From positions 161,464 through 225,463 of the forward strand of contig NZ_AZGA01000088.1 in the NCBI RefSeq assembly GCF_001436375.1: a stretch of 64,000 nucleotides of DNA, written 5' to 3'. The notes under the pieces are model-generated. The model had not been told where the DNA came from. It did not search any database and worked only from the letters and a program-made list of their open reading frames with translations. The position numbers and the translations under genes are program-made. The DNA is from Agrilactobacillus composti DSM 18527 = JCM 14202. Its GTDB lineage: Bacteria; Bacillota; Bacilli; Lactobacillales; Lactobacillaceae. This document shows, in pieces, positions 23,806-32,332 of the stretch. Position 1 is the stretch's first letter; each line of letters starts with the position of its first letter.

Positions 23806-24672
23806 TTATACTCGGGAGATAGCAGCCAGTCGACTATGTTTGCTAAAGATCAGGGCAAAAATCACAAATACCACTAAAAATCCCATCATCACACCCACCA
23901 CTTGCCAGCTGGCTAAGTCCTGATTAAGGGAAATGGTCACCCCTAAATGCTGGGCCAACGTTGCCCGGGCTTGGCTCAAGTGACCTGAAAATTTCTGATC
24001 CAACACTGGATCCATTAATAGCTGACGAAATAAGGCCGAATTGTAAGGTGCTGGGGTGAATTTACTAATCGTCTGGGCAAAAGCTGGCATACTGCCAATG
24101 GGAATATAGACCCCTGCAAAAAAACCGGCGGCAGTACCTACAATGGTACTCAGTTGACTGGCCGTGGTGGTCTTTTCCACAAAACTGAAAACCAATAGAT
24201 TAAAAGCTGTCCACACGCCACTGCTCAATAAAGCTGTTAATAACACTTGCGGCAACAGTGTCCAAGGTAAAATAATACCGTCTGCCAGGACAAAATAACC
24301 ATACATGATGAAAAATACTAGAATTTGCATCAAGAAACTGATCAAAATGGCCCCCATAAGATAAGCCCCTTGGATTTGCCAGTAGGGTGTCCCCGTCATG
24401 ACAAAATCGGCTAACCGGCCTTGTTGGCGGTCCATAATCATTTGACTTAAGGCGATTTGACTGGTAGTAATGGCCACGATGGTCAGCGTGCCACCAACGA
24501 TCCAAGGATCTAAGACCGCGCTGATATTGTTAATAGGGATGCTATTGATCACCGTATTGCGTAAAAATACCAAGTAAAGGATAAAGGCGATCAACGCCCC
24601 TAAAATTGAGAAGAAGACCGTGGCCCGATTACCAAAATATAGGGTTAAATTGCGTTTCGTAAATGCTAACAT
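23806..24672 (-). CDS. ABC-2 type transporter permease
   Basis: A 288-aa permease with about six membrane segments and the conserved MMDRQQGRLADFVMTG-like cytoplasmic loop (here IMDRQQGRLADFVMTG) and GVYIPIGSMP turn of ABC-2 exporters (DrrB/YadH type). Its ATG overlaps the last base of the ATPase stop (TAATG), a mark of coupled translation. Such exporters move drugs, lipids or polysaccharides outwards; the cargo is unknown. Confidence 0.88.
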   Translation of the reverse strand: MLAFTKRNLTLYFGNRATVFFSILGALIAFILYLVFLRNTVINSIPINNISAVLDPWIVGGTLTIVAITTSQIALSQMIMDRQQGRLADFVMTGTPYWQIQGAYLMGAILISFLMQILVFFIMYGYFVLADGIILPWTLLPQVLLTALLSSGVWTAFNLLVFSFVEKTTTASQLSTIVGTAAGFFAGVYIPIGSMPAFAQTISKFTPAPYNSALFRQLLMDPVLDQKFSGHLSQARATLAQHLGVTISLNQDLASWQVVGVMMGFLVVFVIFALIFSKHSRLAAISRV

Positions 24673-25565
24673 TAGTGGACCGCCTTTCCTGTTAAAGCAA
24701 TAAAGATATCATTCATATCCCCGGGCCGACACTCAAAGTCCGTCAACAAGGACTGGCAGTTGTTTAAAACTGCCAAAGCTGCTTGAGCTGTTGGAACCGC
24801 CACTGAAATTGTCTGATGATCTGACTTAGCTTTTAGTCCTTGGGCTTGTAGTTGCTGCAACAACTTGGGAGCATCTACAGGGGTTAGTTTCAGTTGATAA
24901 GCGGCATAGTCCCGGGTTAGGTTAGCCACGGTATCGGCAGCGATAATGGTGCCCTGATCGATGATATAGACAAAGTCAGCGGATTGGGCTTCTTCCAGAT
25001 AATGGGTGGTTAAAATAACGGTTAGCCCCGTATCCCGGCGCAATTCCGCCAGTGTTTCCCAAATAATCCGCCGGGTTTGAATGTCTAAACCCGTTGATGG
25101 TTCATCTAGAATTAAGATCGCCGGTTGGTGTAACAAAGCCCGGACAATATCCACCCGCCGCCGTTGTCCGCCGGAAAGCGTGCCGTATTTTTGAGTCACG
25201 AAGGCCGTTAACCCGAAATGGGCAATCAATTGTTGCTGCCAGGCGGGATCAATGTGAGCATACATTTGCGCCCGCAGTTTTAAATTAGCTGCCACTGATA
25301 AATCCCGATCCAACACACTATCTTGAAAAACAACGCCTAATTTGGCCCGATAGCTGGTGGCATCAATGGCCAAGTTTCCTAAGCTGATTTGGCCGCTGGT
25401 GGGGGCAACTAAACCACAGACCATCCCCACCGTGGTGGACTTGCCAGCACCATTAGGCCCTAGAAAAGCCACAAAACTCCCCGCTTTAATAGTCATACTT
25501 ATATGATTCACCGCAATTTTAGCACCATAGGTTTTCGTTAAGTTTTGAATTTTTAAATCTGCCAT
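24672..25565 (-). CDS. ABC-2 transporter ATP-binding protein
   Basis: A 297-aa ATPase of the DrrA/CcmA class: Walker A GPNGAGKSTT near residue 36, signature LSGGQRRRVDIVRAL, Walker B AILILDEPSTGLD, switch His in TTHYLEEAQ. The extra C-terminal 75 residues are the usual DrrA-type tail. AAAAGGAG precedes ATG 25565. It is the first gene of an operon with the permease, LytTR and DUF3021 genes. Confidence 0.93.
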   Translation of the reverse strand: MADLKIQNLTKTYGAKIAVNHISMTIKAGSFVAFLGPNGAGKSTTVGMVCGLVAPTSGQISLGNLAIDATSYRAKLGVVFQDSVLDRDLSVAANLKLRAQMYAHIDPAWQQQLIAHFGLTAFVTQKYGTLSGGQRRRVDIVRALLHQPAILILDEPSTGLDIQTRRIIWETLAELRRDTGLTVILTTHYLEEAQSADFVYIIDQGTIIAADTVANLTRDYAAYQLKLTPVDAPKLLQQLQAQGLKAKSDHQTISVAVPTAQAALAVLNNCQSLLTDFECRPGDMNDIFIALTGKAVH

Positions 25566-25684
25566 ATTGCCAGCTCCTTTTAAATGATACCCCTAGTTTA
25601 GCCATAAAAGCCCCGGCTGTCTTAGGTTTTGCCATGAGTCGTTCAAAAATGGGGATGAGTGGTTCAATAAAACGGATAAAACGC

Positions 25685-25713
25685 TTCAAACCCTCAGAGA
25701 TTTCAAGTATAAT
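25685..25713 (+). promoter_or_regulatory. Promoter of the LysE-yitT unit
   Basis: TTCAAA (25685-25690), 17-bp spacer, perfect TATAAT (25708-25713). Confidence 0.55.
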
Positions 25714-25757
25714 GAAATGTATTGCATTTTTATCAATTTCTTGAAACGGGTGAACTT

Positions 25758-26387
25758 ATGTTAGCAGTTTTTCTTCGCGGATTTATTCTCTGCATCGCCT
25801 CAGTTTCGTCAATTGGGATGCAAAATTTATTCGTATTTAACAATGCCTTAAGCAATCGGTTAAAGCGGGCTTTGGGATACGCCACTTTTGTTTGGGTAGC
25901 GGATACATCCCTGGTATTGGTGGCTTTCTTTGGGATGGGCGCAATTTTAGCCAAAAGTGATCTGTTGCGTTTAGCGGTTATGTTGGCCGGGGGCTTAGTG
26001 GTTTTACTCATGGGCTGGCAGACGATCCGTGCTGCCCACGCCACGCAGCTGAATCCCACCACCAGTGGGTCCCAAACAACTAAAAAAGTTTTCTTAAGTG
26101 CTTGGATGGTGACTTGGGGCAACCCCCAGGCCTTAATTGACACTAGTTTGATGTTTGGCGCTTTACGGGCAACACTGCAAAACAACGAAGTCTGGTTTTT
26201 CATCGCCGGTATTTTACTGGCATCGGCCACTTGGTTTTATGGCATCTCTGCGGTCTTAAGTGTGGTCCGACAGCGTCTTCCCCGTAAATTCATGTTATGG
26301 GTCAACATCATTTCTGGGGGTATCATCATGGTTTACGGCGCTTATTTATTACTGGCGGCCAGTCGGCTATTATTCAAACTCATTTAA
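25758..26387 (+). CDS. LysE/ArgO-family amino acid exporter
   Basis: A 209-aa membrane protein with about six hydrophobic segments. The LysE-family start (FLRGFILCIASVSSIGMQNLFVF) and the WGNPQALIDT loop are conserved; the latter is close to the ArgO/LysE signature. Exports basic or other amino acids by proton exchange. I use ATG 25758 with GGGTGA upstream; the longer frame from 25722 has no ribosome site. A YitT gene follows 16 nt downstream. Confidence 0.85.
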   Translation: MLAVFLRGFILCIASVSSIGMQNLFVFNNALSNRLKRALGYATFVWVADTSLVLVAFFGMGAILAKSDLLRLAVMLAGGLVVLLMGWQTIRAAHATQLNPTTSGSQTTKKVFLSAWMVTWGNPQALIDTSLMFGALRATLQNNEVWFFIAGILLASATWFYGISAVLSVVRQRLPRKFMLWVNIISGGIIMVYGAYLLLAASRLLFKLI

Positions 26388-26403
26388 CTTGGGAGGTAAG
26401 CAC

Positions 26404-27255
26404 ATGCATCTAAACAAGCAACACCAAACGATCCTGAAAAATGGCTTATTGATCGTCTTAGGGGCCATCTTTTATGCGTTGGCCATCAATTACTTTTTAA
26501 TTCCCCATAAAATCGGCGAAGGGGGCGTCACCGGGATCATGAACGTCTTGTACTATACCCTGGGTATTTCGCCAGCGCTGACCAACTTGGTTTTAAACGG
26601 CTTATTGTTGATCGTGGGCTTTCGTTACCTAGGTTCTAAAACCATTTGGTACACCGTCTGGGCAGTTTTATGTATTTCTTTTTTCCTGAGATTGCCGGTG
26701 TTATACCACTATCACACCAACCAAACCATTATTCCCGCCTTAGTGGGCGGGGTGTTGATGGGGATCTCCATGGGCATCATTTTTAGAGCCGATGGCACCG
26801 TCGCCGGCAGTACCATTTTAGCTAAAATTTTAAATCGCTATTTTGGGTTATCCAACGGCACCGGTACGTTAATTTTCGATTTGGCTGTGGCCATTCCTTC
26901 GGTAGTCGTCATTGGCTTTGAAAACACCATTTTGACCGTCATTGAGCTCTATACTTCAGCCGTGGTAGTCAATCGCTTCTTAGACCGTTTTGGCGCTAAA
27001 AAATCCGTCACGATTATCACTGAAGAAACCAGTGCCGTGACGGAAAAAATATCCAATACGTTAAAACAAGGTATCACTGTGGTTCAGGCTCGGGGCTATT
27101 ACAGCAAAACCGAGCGTTTAATGCTTTATCTGGTTTGTTCCCAAAAACAACTGGCTCAACTCGTTCCCCTAGTGTCAGAAGTGGACCCCAACGCCTTAGT
27201 TATTGTGGAACAAGTCCGCAGTGTGAAAGGTCATATGTTAGAAAAAATTCTATAG
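26404..27255 (+). CDS. YitT-family membrane protein (DUF161/DUF2179)
   Basis: A 283-aa protein. About five membrane segments fill residues 10-190, with repeated family pieces (NYFLIPHKIGEGGVTGIMN, ADGTVAGSTILAKI). A soluble C-terminal DUF2179 domain follows (VTIITEETSAVTEKI to VEQVRS). The molecular role of YitT proteins is not settled. GGGAGG precedes ATG 26404. It lies 16 nt after the LysE gene and probably shares its promoter; a short terminator follows. Confidence 0.88.
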   Translation: MHLNKQHQTILKNGLLIVLGAIFYALAINYFLIPHKIGEGGVTGIMNVLYYTLGISPALTNLVLNGLLLIVGFRYLGSKTIWYTVWAVLCISFFLRLPVLYHYHTNQTIIPALVGGVLMGISMGIIFRADGTVAGSTILAKILNRYFGLSNGTGTLIFDLAVAIPSVVVIGFENTILTVIELYTSAVVVNRFLDRFGAKKSVTIITEETSAVTEKISNTLKQGITVVQARGYYSKTERLMLYLVCSQKQLAQLVPLVSEVDPNALVIVEQVRSVKGHMLEKIL

Positions 27256-27264
27256 CACCACCTC

Positions 27265-27294
27265 AGCCTTGGCCATGTGCGCAAGGCTTTTTTT
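27265..27294 (+). terminator. Intrinsic terminator after yitT
   Basis: AGCCTTG (27265-27271) pairs with CAAGGCT (27282-27288), then TTTTTTT. It slightly overlaps the end of the convergent permease gene. Confidence 0.8.
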
Positions 27295-28678
27295 AATCGG
27301 TTTCTAACCTATTTTCCCGTTTTAATTTTTGCGTGTGCCGCATTCCCAGTAAAAACATTAACCCGAGCCACATAAAGGTGGCAATTGTGGCAGGAATAGT
27401 TTCAACATTTGAAACTAAAACAATCAAAACCATTAATAAAAAGGCCAATACCAAATAGTCTGAAATTGGATAAAGCGGGGCCTTAAATTTACTTTGAAGT
27501 GCCAATTGGGTGTGTTTGTAACGCAAATGGGTCACAATAATGCTGCCCCAAATGAACAAAAAACTAGTGGTGGCAATACTGGTGATCAATACAAAAACAG
27601 AATCCGGGATAAAGATATTTAACAACACGGCCAGTGCAATCACTAAGGCAGAAAAATTCAAAGCCGCCCCGGGTACATGATGTTTCGTCAATTTACTCAA
27701 TGGGGCTAATAAATTAGATTGGGTATCGTGCATTAATGAGTAAAGCATGCGACCGGTACTAAAAATCGAACTGTTACAAGCTGAAGCTGCAGCGGTAATG
27801 ACCACTAGATTGATGATATCAGCGGCGGCACGAATCCCAACATTTTCAAAAACCATCACAAAAGGACTGCGATCCGGCAAAACCCGGTTCCATGGAAAAA
27901 TGGCAATGATCACAAAAAGTGCGCCCACGTAAAACAAAATAATTCGAATAGGGATATTGTTGATAGCTTCAGGTAAAACCTTATCAGGATCTTTGGTTTC
28001 CGAAGCCATGATCCCTACCAATTCAATCCCTACAAAACTGAAAACAACCATCTGAAAAGAATAGAAAAAACCTTGAGCGCCCTTTGGAAAGATACCGCCA
28101 TAATTGATTAAGTTTCCAAAGCTAGCATGCCCCGCACTGGTTTTAAAATTGGAAATGACCATATATAACCCGACGACAATAAGTAATACAATGGCCACAA
28201 TTTTGATTAATGCAAACCAAAACTCAGCTTCACCAAAGGCTTCAACGGTAATCAGATTCATGACCAGCAATAAACCTAATAAGAACAACCCTGGAATCCA
28301 TTGGGGAATATTTGGAAACCAAAACTTGATATATAACCCCACTGCGGTGACTTCGGACATGGCGATTACCACCCAGCAAAACCAATAGGTCCACCCGGCC
28401 ACAAAACCCCAAGTTTCACCCAGGTAATGGCGAATAAATTCCACGTAAGAGCGATAATTTAAATTTGAAAGTAATAATTCTCCTAAAGCCCGCATCAAGA
28501 AAAAGATCACTAAGCCGGTGATCAAATAAGCCAGGATAATAGATGGCCCGGCATAACTGATGGACTTGCCGGCCCCTAGAAATAACCCGGTGCCAATGGT
28601 GCCGCCAATGGCGATCAACTGCACATGGCGATTCTTCAGACTTCGCTGTAAGGTTTGATCACTGCCTGAATCAGCCAT
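27293..28678 (-). CDS. APC-family amino acid permease
   Basis: A 461-aa permease with 12 predicted membrane segments. The N-terminus LQRSLKNRHVQLIAIGGTIGTGLFLG is the amino acid transporter (AAT) subfamily signature shared by AnsP, GabP and LysP-like porters. It imports an amino acid with protons. AAAGGAG lies 8 nt before this ATG; an ATG one codon earlier is equally possible. It lies downstream of alanine dehydrogenase on the same strand but behind a terminator. An alanine or other small amino acid substrate is plausible from context only. Confidence 0.9.
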   Translation of the reverse strand: MADSGSDQTLQRSLKNRHVQLIAIGGTIGTGLFLGAGKSISYAGPSIILAYLITGLVIFFLMRALGELLLSNLNYRSYVEFIRHYLGETWGFVAGWTYWFCWVVIAMSEVTAVGLYIKFWFPNIPQWIPGLFLLGLLLVMNLITVEAFGEAEFWFALIKIVAIVLLIVVGLYMVISNFKTSAGHASFGNLINYGGIFPKGAQGFFYSFQMVVFSFVGIELVGIMASETKDPDKVLPEAINNIPIRIILFYVGALFVIIAIFPWNRVLPDRSPFVMVFENVGIRAAADIINLVVITAAASACNSSIFSTGRMLYSLMHDTQSNLLAPLSKLTKHHVPGAALNFSALVIALAVLLNIFIPDSVFVLITSIATTSFLFIWGSIIVTHLRYKHTQLALQSKFKAPLYPISDYLVLAFLLMVLIVLVSNVETIPATIATFMWLGLMFLLGMRHTQKLKRENRLETD

Positions 28679-28701
28679 CATAGCAACTCCTTTCATCAAA
28701 A

Positions 28702-28746
28702 ACAAAAGCCCCCCATTGCAAATTTTTAGTCGGCAATAGCAGGCTT
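28702..28746 (-). terminator. Intrinsic terminator after ald
   Basis: On the minus strand AAGCC-tgc-TATTGC pairs with GCAAT-ggg-GGCTT and is followed by TTGTTTTTG. Confidence 0.7.
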
Positions 28747-28772
28747 ATTTATTATTTTCACGCGATGTCAGT

Positions 28773-29900
28773 TTAGGCGTTGTGTTGTAAGGCACTATCT
28801 AGATCGTGAAAGGGTACATAAGTTAATCCTTCACTGGTGGCCACCGCTTCATTAGTCACTTGACCAGCATAGGTGTTGATGCCGGTTAGAATGGTGGGAT
28901 TATTAGCAGCAGCTTGAATACCTTGGGTAGCAATTTGGCTGGCATAGGGGATGGTTACACTGGTCAAGGCATCTGTAGCCGTTTGCGGCACCGCCCCTGG
29001 AATATTAGCCACAGCATAATGCAAGACCCCATGTTTCACATAAACGGGATCATCAAAGGTGCTGGCATGGTCCGTGGTTTCAAAAATACCCCCTTGATCA
29101 ATGGGAATATCAATGATCACTGACCCCGGATCCATGCTGGCGATCATGTCTTCAGTCACCAGCGTAGGTGCCGTGGCGCCGGGGATCAAAACCGCTCCCA
29201 CCACCACATCAGCATTTTGAACTTGAGCCGCAATATTGCCATGGTTGGAGAATAAAGTCTTGATGCGCCCGTCAAATAAGTTGTCAATATTGGCTAAAAC
29301 TTTAGGATTAATATCTAAAATGGTCACATCTGCGCCCATCCCTAGCGCCGTTTTGGCCGAATTAAACCCAACCGTTCCCCCGCCAATTACCGTCACCTTG
29401 GCGGAGCGCACGCCGGGTACCCCGGGTAATAACAGGCCCTTGCCACCATATTGTTCCTGTAAAAATTGCGAACCGATGATCATGGACATTCGCCCAGCCA
29501 CTTCACTCATGGGGGCTAACGCCGGTAGGCCACCATCAGGCCCCACCATGGTTTCATAGCCAACGGCCGTGACATGGGCAGCCAATAAAGCTTGGGTCAA
29601 TTCTGGATTAGGTGCCAAATGCAAGTAGGTATAGATAATCAACCCTGGTCTGAAGTAGTGGTACTCTGAAGCCAGTGGTTCTTTGACTTTGATCACCAGC
29701 TCAGCTGCCCAAGCTTGGTCGGCAGACACTAATTGCGCCCCCGCATCCAGATAGGCTTGGTCCAAGTATCCGGCCTTGGTGCCGGCATCTTTTTCCACCA
29801 GGACAGTTTGCCCCACCTTGACGAGATTCATCACACCAGTTGGGGTAATACCCACCCGGTTCTCATTATTTTTGATTTCTTTAGGAATACCAATTTTCAT
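28773..29900 (-). CDS. ald: Alanine dehydrogenase
   Basis: A 375-aa enzyme that interconverts L-alanine and pyruvate plus ammonia with NAD+. Conserved blocks are MKIGIPKEIKNNENRVGITP (residues 1-20), VKVKEPL around the substrate Lys, the catalytic His in YTYLHLAPN, the nucleotide-binding VTVIGGGTVGFNSAKTALGMGADVTILD stretch (core GGGTVGFNSA), and DIPIDQGG. Full family length. I use ATG 29900 because AAAGGAGG lies 9 nt upstream; the ATG two codons earlier is too close to it. The promoter carries a cre site between -35 and -10, so CcpA repression is likely. Confidence 0.95.
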   Translation of the reverse strand: MKIGIPKEIKNNENRVGITPTGVMNLVKVGQTVLVEKDAGTKAGYLDQAYLDAGAQLVSADQAWAAELVIKVKEPLASEYHYFRPGLIIYTYLHLAPNPELTQALLAAHVTAVGYETMVGPDGGLPALAPMSEVAGRMSMIIGSQFLQEQYGGKGLLLPGVPGVRSAKVTVIGGGTVGFNSAKTALGMGADVTILDINPKVLANIDNLFDGRIKTLFSNHGNIAAQVQNADVVVGAVLIPGATAPTLVTEDMIASMDPGSVIIDIPIDQGGIFETTDHASTFDDPVYVKHGVLHYAVANIPGAVPQTATDALTSVTIPYASQIATQGIQAAANNPTILTGINTYAGQVTNEAVATSEGLTYVPFHDLDSALQHNA

Positions 29901-29966
29901 AATCATTATCCTCCTTTGATAATTCTTAGAAAATAGCGCTCATAAAGCTAGTGGTTAACCGCCTTC

Positions 29967-29996
29967 ATTATAAGGTAGCGCTTACAATACAATCAA
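29967..29996 (-). promoter_or_regulatory. ald promoter with cre site
   Basis: On the minus strand: TTGATT, 18-bp spacer, perfect TATAAT. Within the spacer, TGTAAGCGCTACCT (29973-29986) fits the cre consensus TGWAARCGYTWNCW at all positions. Binding there would repress in glucose. Confidence 0.7.
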
Positions 29997-30059
29997 TTAT
30001 TTCGTCTCATTCCTCATGATTATTTTGGCGGGCCCCAAAAAATTAGCCTGTTTGATGGC

Positions 30060-30094
30060 AAAAAAATAGACCTTAACCGGTGTCGTTAAAGTCT
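30060..30094 (-). terminator. Intrinsic terminator after the ferredoxin-NADP reductase gene
   Basis: AGACTTTAAC pairs with GTTAAGGTCT (one mismatch) on the minus strand, followed by ATTTTTTT. Confidence 0.85.
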
Positions 30095-30104
30095 AAATAG
30101 TTGC

Positions 30105-31100
30105 TTAAGCGCTGATGGAAGTGCTGTGTAATGGTTGTTTCCGCTCAGGATAAAGTTCCGTGGCCAAATGATTGATGGCACTAGGGGCTTCACCAAAACC
30201 AGCGGCAATCAACTTCACCTTGCCCGGATAGGTCACCGCATCCCCGATGCCATAAATACCTGGAATCTCGGTCTCCATATTGGCATCCACAATTAAGGCC
30301 CGACGTTCTAAAGGTAAGCCCCAAGCTTTGAGCAAAGAGTTGTCGGAGACAAACCCATAATTCACTAGGAGCGTATCCACGGCTAATTGACGTTGGTCTT
30401 CGCCTTTAGCCACCTGTAAATCGATGCGTAACCCACTATCATGGGCAGCGACTCTGGTGATATTATAAGGTGTTTCTAAAACCACTGAAGAAGCTTGCAA
30501 TTGGGCCACGCTGGACTCTAAGCCCCGGAATTGTTGACGGCGATGAATCAAATGAACTTCAGCCGCCACGGGTTCTAAGGCCAAGGCCCAATCCACCGCG
30601 GAATCCCCGCCGCCAGCAATGGCCACAGTCTTACCGGCAAAGTCTTGGAGATCTTTGACAAAATAACGGATTTGCTGTCCTTCTAAGGCCTTGTCATAAT
30701 CCACTGCCAAGGGTCGGGGGGCAAAGGCACCGCCGCCAATGGCCACCACAATACTGCGGGTATGAGTTTGGCGTTTGGTGGTGGTCAACATAAAGGTGCC
30801 ATCATCCAGCCGTTTTAAGCCAGTGACCGCTTCGCCACAAGCCAGGTACAGACCATCCGAAAACTGGTCCAGTTGACTTTGCAGATTGGCGATCAAAGCC
30901 GCTCCAGTGACGGCGCCCGTACCGGCTACATCGTTGATAATCTTTTCCGGGTACAAGGCCGCCACTTGCCCGCCTAATTCCGGCAGGCTTTCAATAATCT
31001 GAACATCTAAATTGCGCATCCGCGCATAAAAGGCGGCAAACATGCCGGTGGGACCCCCACCGATTACTGTTAAGTCGTATAAATGAGTTTCTTGTTGCAT
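30105..31100 (-). CDS. Ferredoxin/flavodoxin-NADP+ reductase, thioredoxin-reductase-like (FNR type 2)
   Basis: A 331-aa FAD enzyme with FAD motif VIGGGPTGMFAAFYARMR at the N-terminus, ELGGQVAALYPEKIINDVAG (FNR-type, without the CxxC of thioredoxin reductase), NADP-binding IAGGGDSAVDWALAL, and YGIGDAVTYPGKVKLIAAGFGEA near the end. Length and motifs match YumC-type ferredoxin-NADP reductases. It moves electrons between NADPH and ferredoxin or flavodoxin. It is divergent from the LysR gene that precedes the sulfate operon, so it may supply electrons to the operon's flavodoxin, sulfite reductase and APS reductase. This link is an inference. AGGGGG precedes ATG 31100. Confidence 0.9.
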   Translation of the reverse strand: MQQETHLYDLTVIGGGPTGMFAAFYARMRNLDVQIIESLPELGGQVAALYPEKIINDVAGTGAVTGAALIANLQSQLDQFSDGLYLACGEAVTGLKRLDDGTFMLTTTKRQTHTRSIVVAIGGGAFAPRPLAVDYDKALEGQQIRYFVKDLQDFAGKTVAIAGGGDSAVDWALALEPVAAEVHLIHRRQQFRGLESSVAQLQASSVVLETPYNITRVAAHDSGLRIDLQVAKGEDQRQLAVDTLLVNYGFVSDNSLLKAWGLPLERRALIVDANMETEIPGIYGIGDAVTYPGKVKLIAAGFGEAPSAINHLATELYPERKQPLHSTSISA

Positions 31101-31137
31101 ATTCAGCCCCCTAATCTTTTAAAATGAGTTGTGATTA

Positions 31138-31219
31138 AAAATATCATCATCATTTTCTAATGTCAAGTCAAACAACTTTTTTAGTAAACTTGACACGCAA
31201 CGGAAAATTCCCCTATGCT
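31138..31219. promoter_or_regulatory. Divergent promoters with mirror-image -35 boxes
   Basis: Plus strand: TTGACA (31190-31195), 18-bp spacer, TATGCT (31214-31219), for the LysR gene. Minus strand: TTGACA (31166-31161), 17-bp spacer, TATTTT (31143-31138), for the reductase gene. The two -35 boxes lie in an inverted repeat, TGTCAAGT (31161-31168) and ACTTGACA (31188-31195), suited to joint control by one dimeric regulator. Confidence 0.65.
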
Positions 31220-31259
31220 AGCTAAAATGACAAATTAAAAACATACGAGGTCAATGCCC

Positions 31260-32168
31260 ATGAACCTACAACAAATGCGTTATGTCCTAGCCGTGGTGGA
31301 TAATCAAAGCTTTCGGGCCGCAGCTAAAAAGTTATATATCACCCAACCCACCCTCTCCCACAGCATCTCAGAGTTGGAGAAGGAATTAAACACCGAATTA
31401 TTTAAGCGCACCACCCAGGGTAACTTTTTGACCCCCGCCGGCACGGAGTTTGTCCAGCAGGCCCGGCGCATCCTCCAGGCCGTCAGCGGCCTCAGTAATA
31501 CCTTTACCAACAAAGCCGAGCAGGACCGCCATTTCTCTATTGCCGGCCAACACTACGACTTTATTGCCGCGGCTTTGACCCGAATTTTACCAAAATATCC
31601 CGATTACCAGTACCTGCGGGTCTTTGAAAGCACCACCTTAAATGCCATTCGGGACGTGGCCCAATATCGTAGTGAAATTGGTATTTTATTCATCAATGAC
31701 GGTAATCAGTCCCGCTTATTGATGTTATTTGATCAAAATAAATTGATTTTTGAAGAACTGGGGACCTTTGAGACCCATATCTTCCTCAGCACCCACCATC
31801 CCCTGGCGGAAAAAGAAGCCCTGACTTTGGAAGACTTAGCTCCCTATCCCCAGGTCCGCTTTACCCAAGATACGGCTTATTCAGAAATTGCTGAAGATCC
31901 CTTGGATCCTCCCACCACCGGGGCGGTGATTGCCACCAGTGATCGGGCCACTTTAAGTAAAATCGTCAGTCAAACCGATGCCTACGGTTCCGGTTCTGGT
32001 ATTTTAACGGATCCGGAAAAACAAGGCTTGACCCTGCGACCCCTGATACCCGCCACCAAAAATCGCATGATTTTACTGAAACATCCCGACCAAGGCTTAT
32101 CTCCCATCGCCACAGACTTCGTGACGGCCTTAAAAACCTTCTTTCCTAAGTCACCTGATAGAAAATAA
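31260..32168 (+). CDS. LysR-family transcriptional regulator, probable sulfur regulator
   Basis: A 302-aa LysR protein: N-terminal winged HTH (residues 1-60, QSFRAAAKKLYITQPTLSHSISELEKEL) and a C-terminal ligand-binding domain of periplasmic-binding fold. I use ATG 31260 because ACGAGG is 9 nt upstream; the ATG two codons before is too close. It lies between a divergent NADP reductase gene and the sulfate operon. Sulfur genes in low-GC Gram-positives are often controlled by LysR proteins (CmbR, MtaR, YtlI/CysL, CysB elsewhere), so a role in sulfur control is likely. The co-inducer cannot be read. Confidence 0.88.
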   Translation: MNLQQMRYVLAVVDNQSFRAAAKKLYITQPTLSHSISELEKELNTELFKRTTQGNFLTPAGTEFVQQARRILQAVSGLSNTFTNKAEQDRHFSIAGQHYDFIAAALTRILPKYPDYQYLRVFESTTLNAIRDVAQYRSEIGILFINDGNQSRLLMLFDQNKLIFEELGTFETHIFLSTHHPLAEKEALTLEDLAPYPQVRFTQDTAYSEIAEDPLDPPTTGAVIATSDRATLSKIVSQTDAYGSGSGILTDPEKQGLTLRPLIPATKNRMILLKHPDQGLSPIATDFVTALKTFFPKSPDRK

Positions 32169-32273
32169 CTATCTGCCCCAAATCCTTTAAGACCAGTACT
32201 TTTAAACCTTGCTTTTTGATGATAAAACAATGAGAAACACCTCTCATGATAAAAAATAACTATTGGTTTTACC

Positions 32274-32302
32274 TTGTATCTCAGTCTAATACCCGTTAGT
32301 AT
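32274..32302 (+). promoter_or_regulatory. Candidate promoter of the T-box/sulfate operon
   Basis: TTGTAT (32274-32279), 17-bp spacer, TAGTAT (32297-32302), about 30 bp before the T-box stem I. The weak boxes suit an activator-dependent promoter. The 11-mer AAAATAACTAT occurs upstream at 32253-32263 and again across the LysR stop at 32162-32172, possible activator half-sites. Confidence 0.4.
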
Positions 32303-32332
32303 GCATATTAAATTACATACTTAATTTGACAT

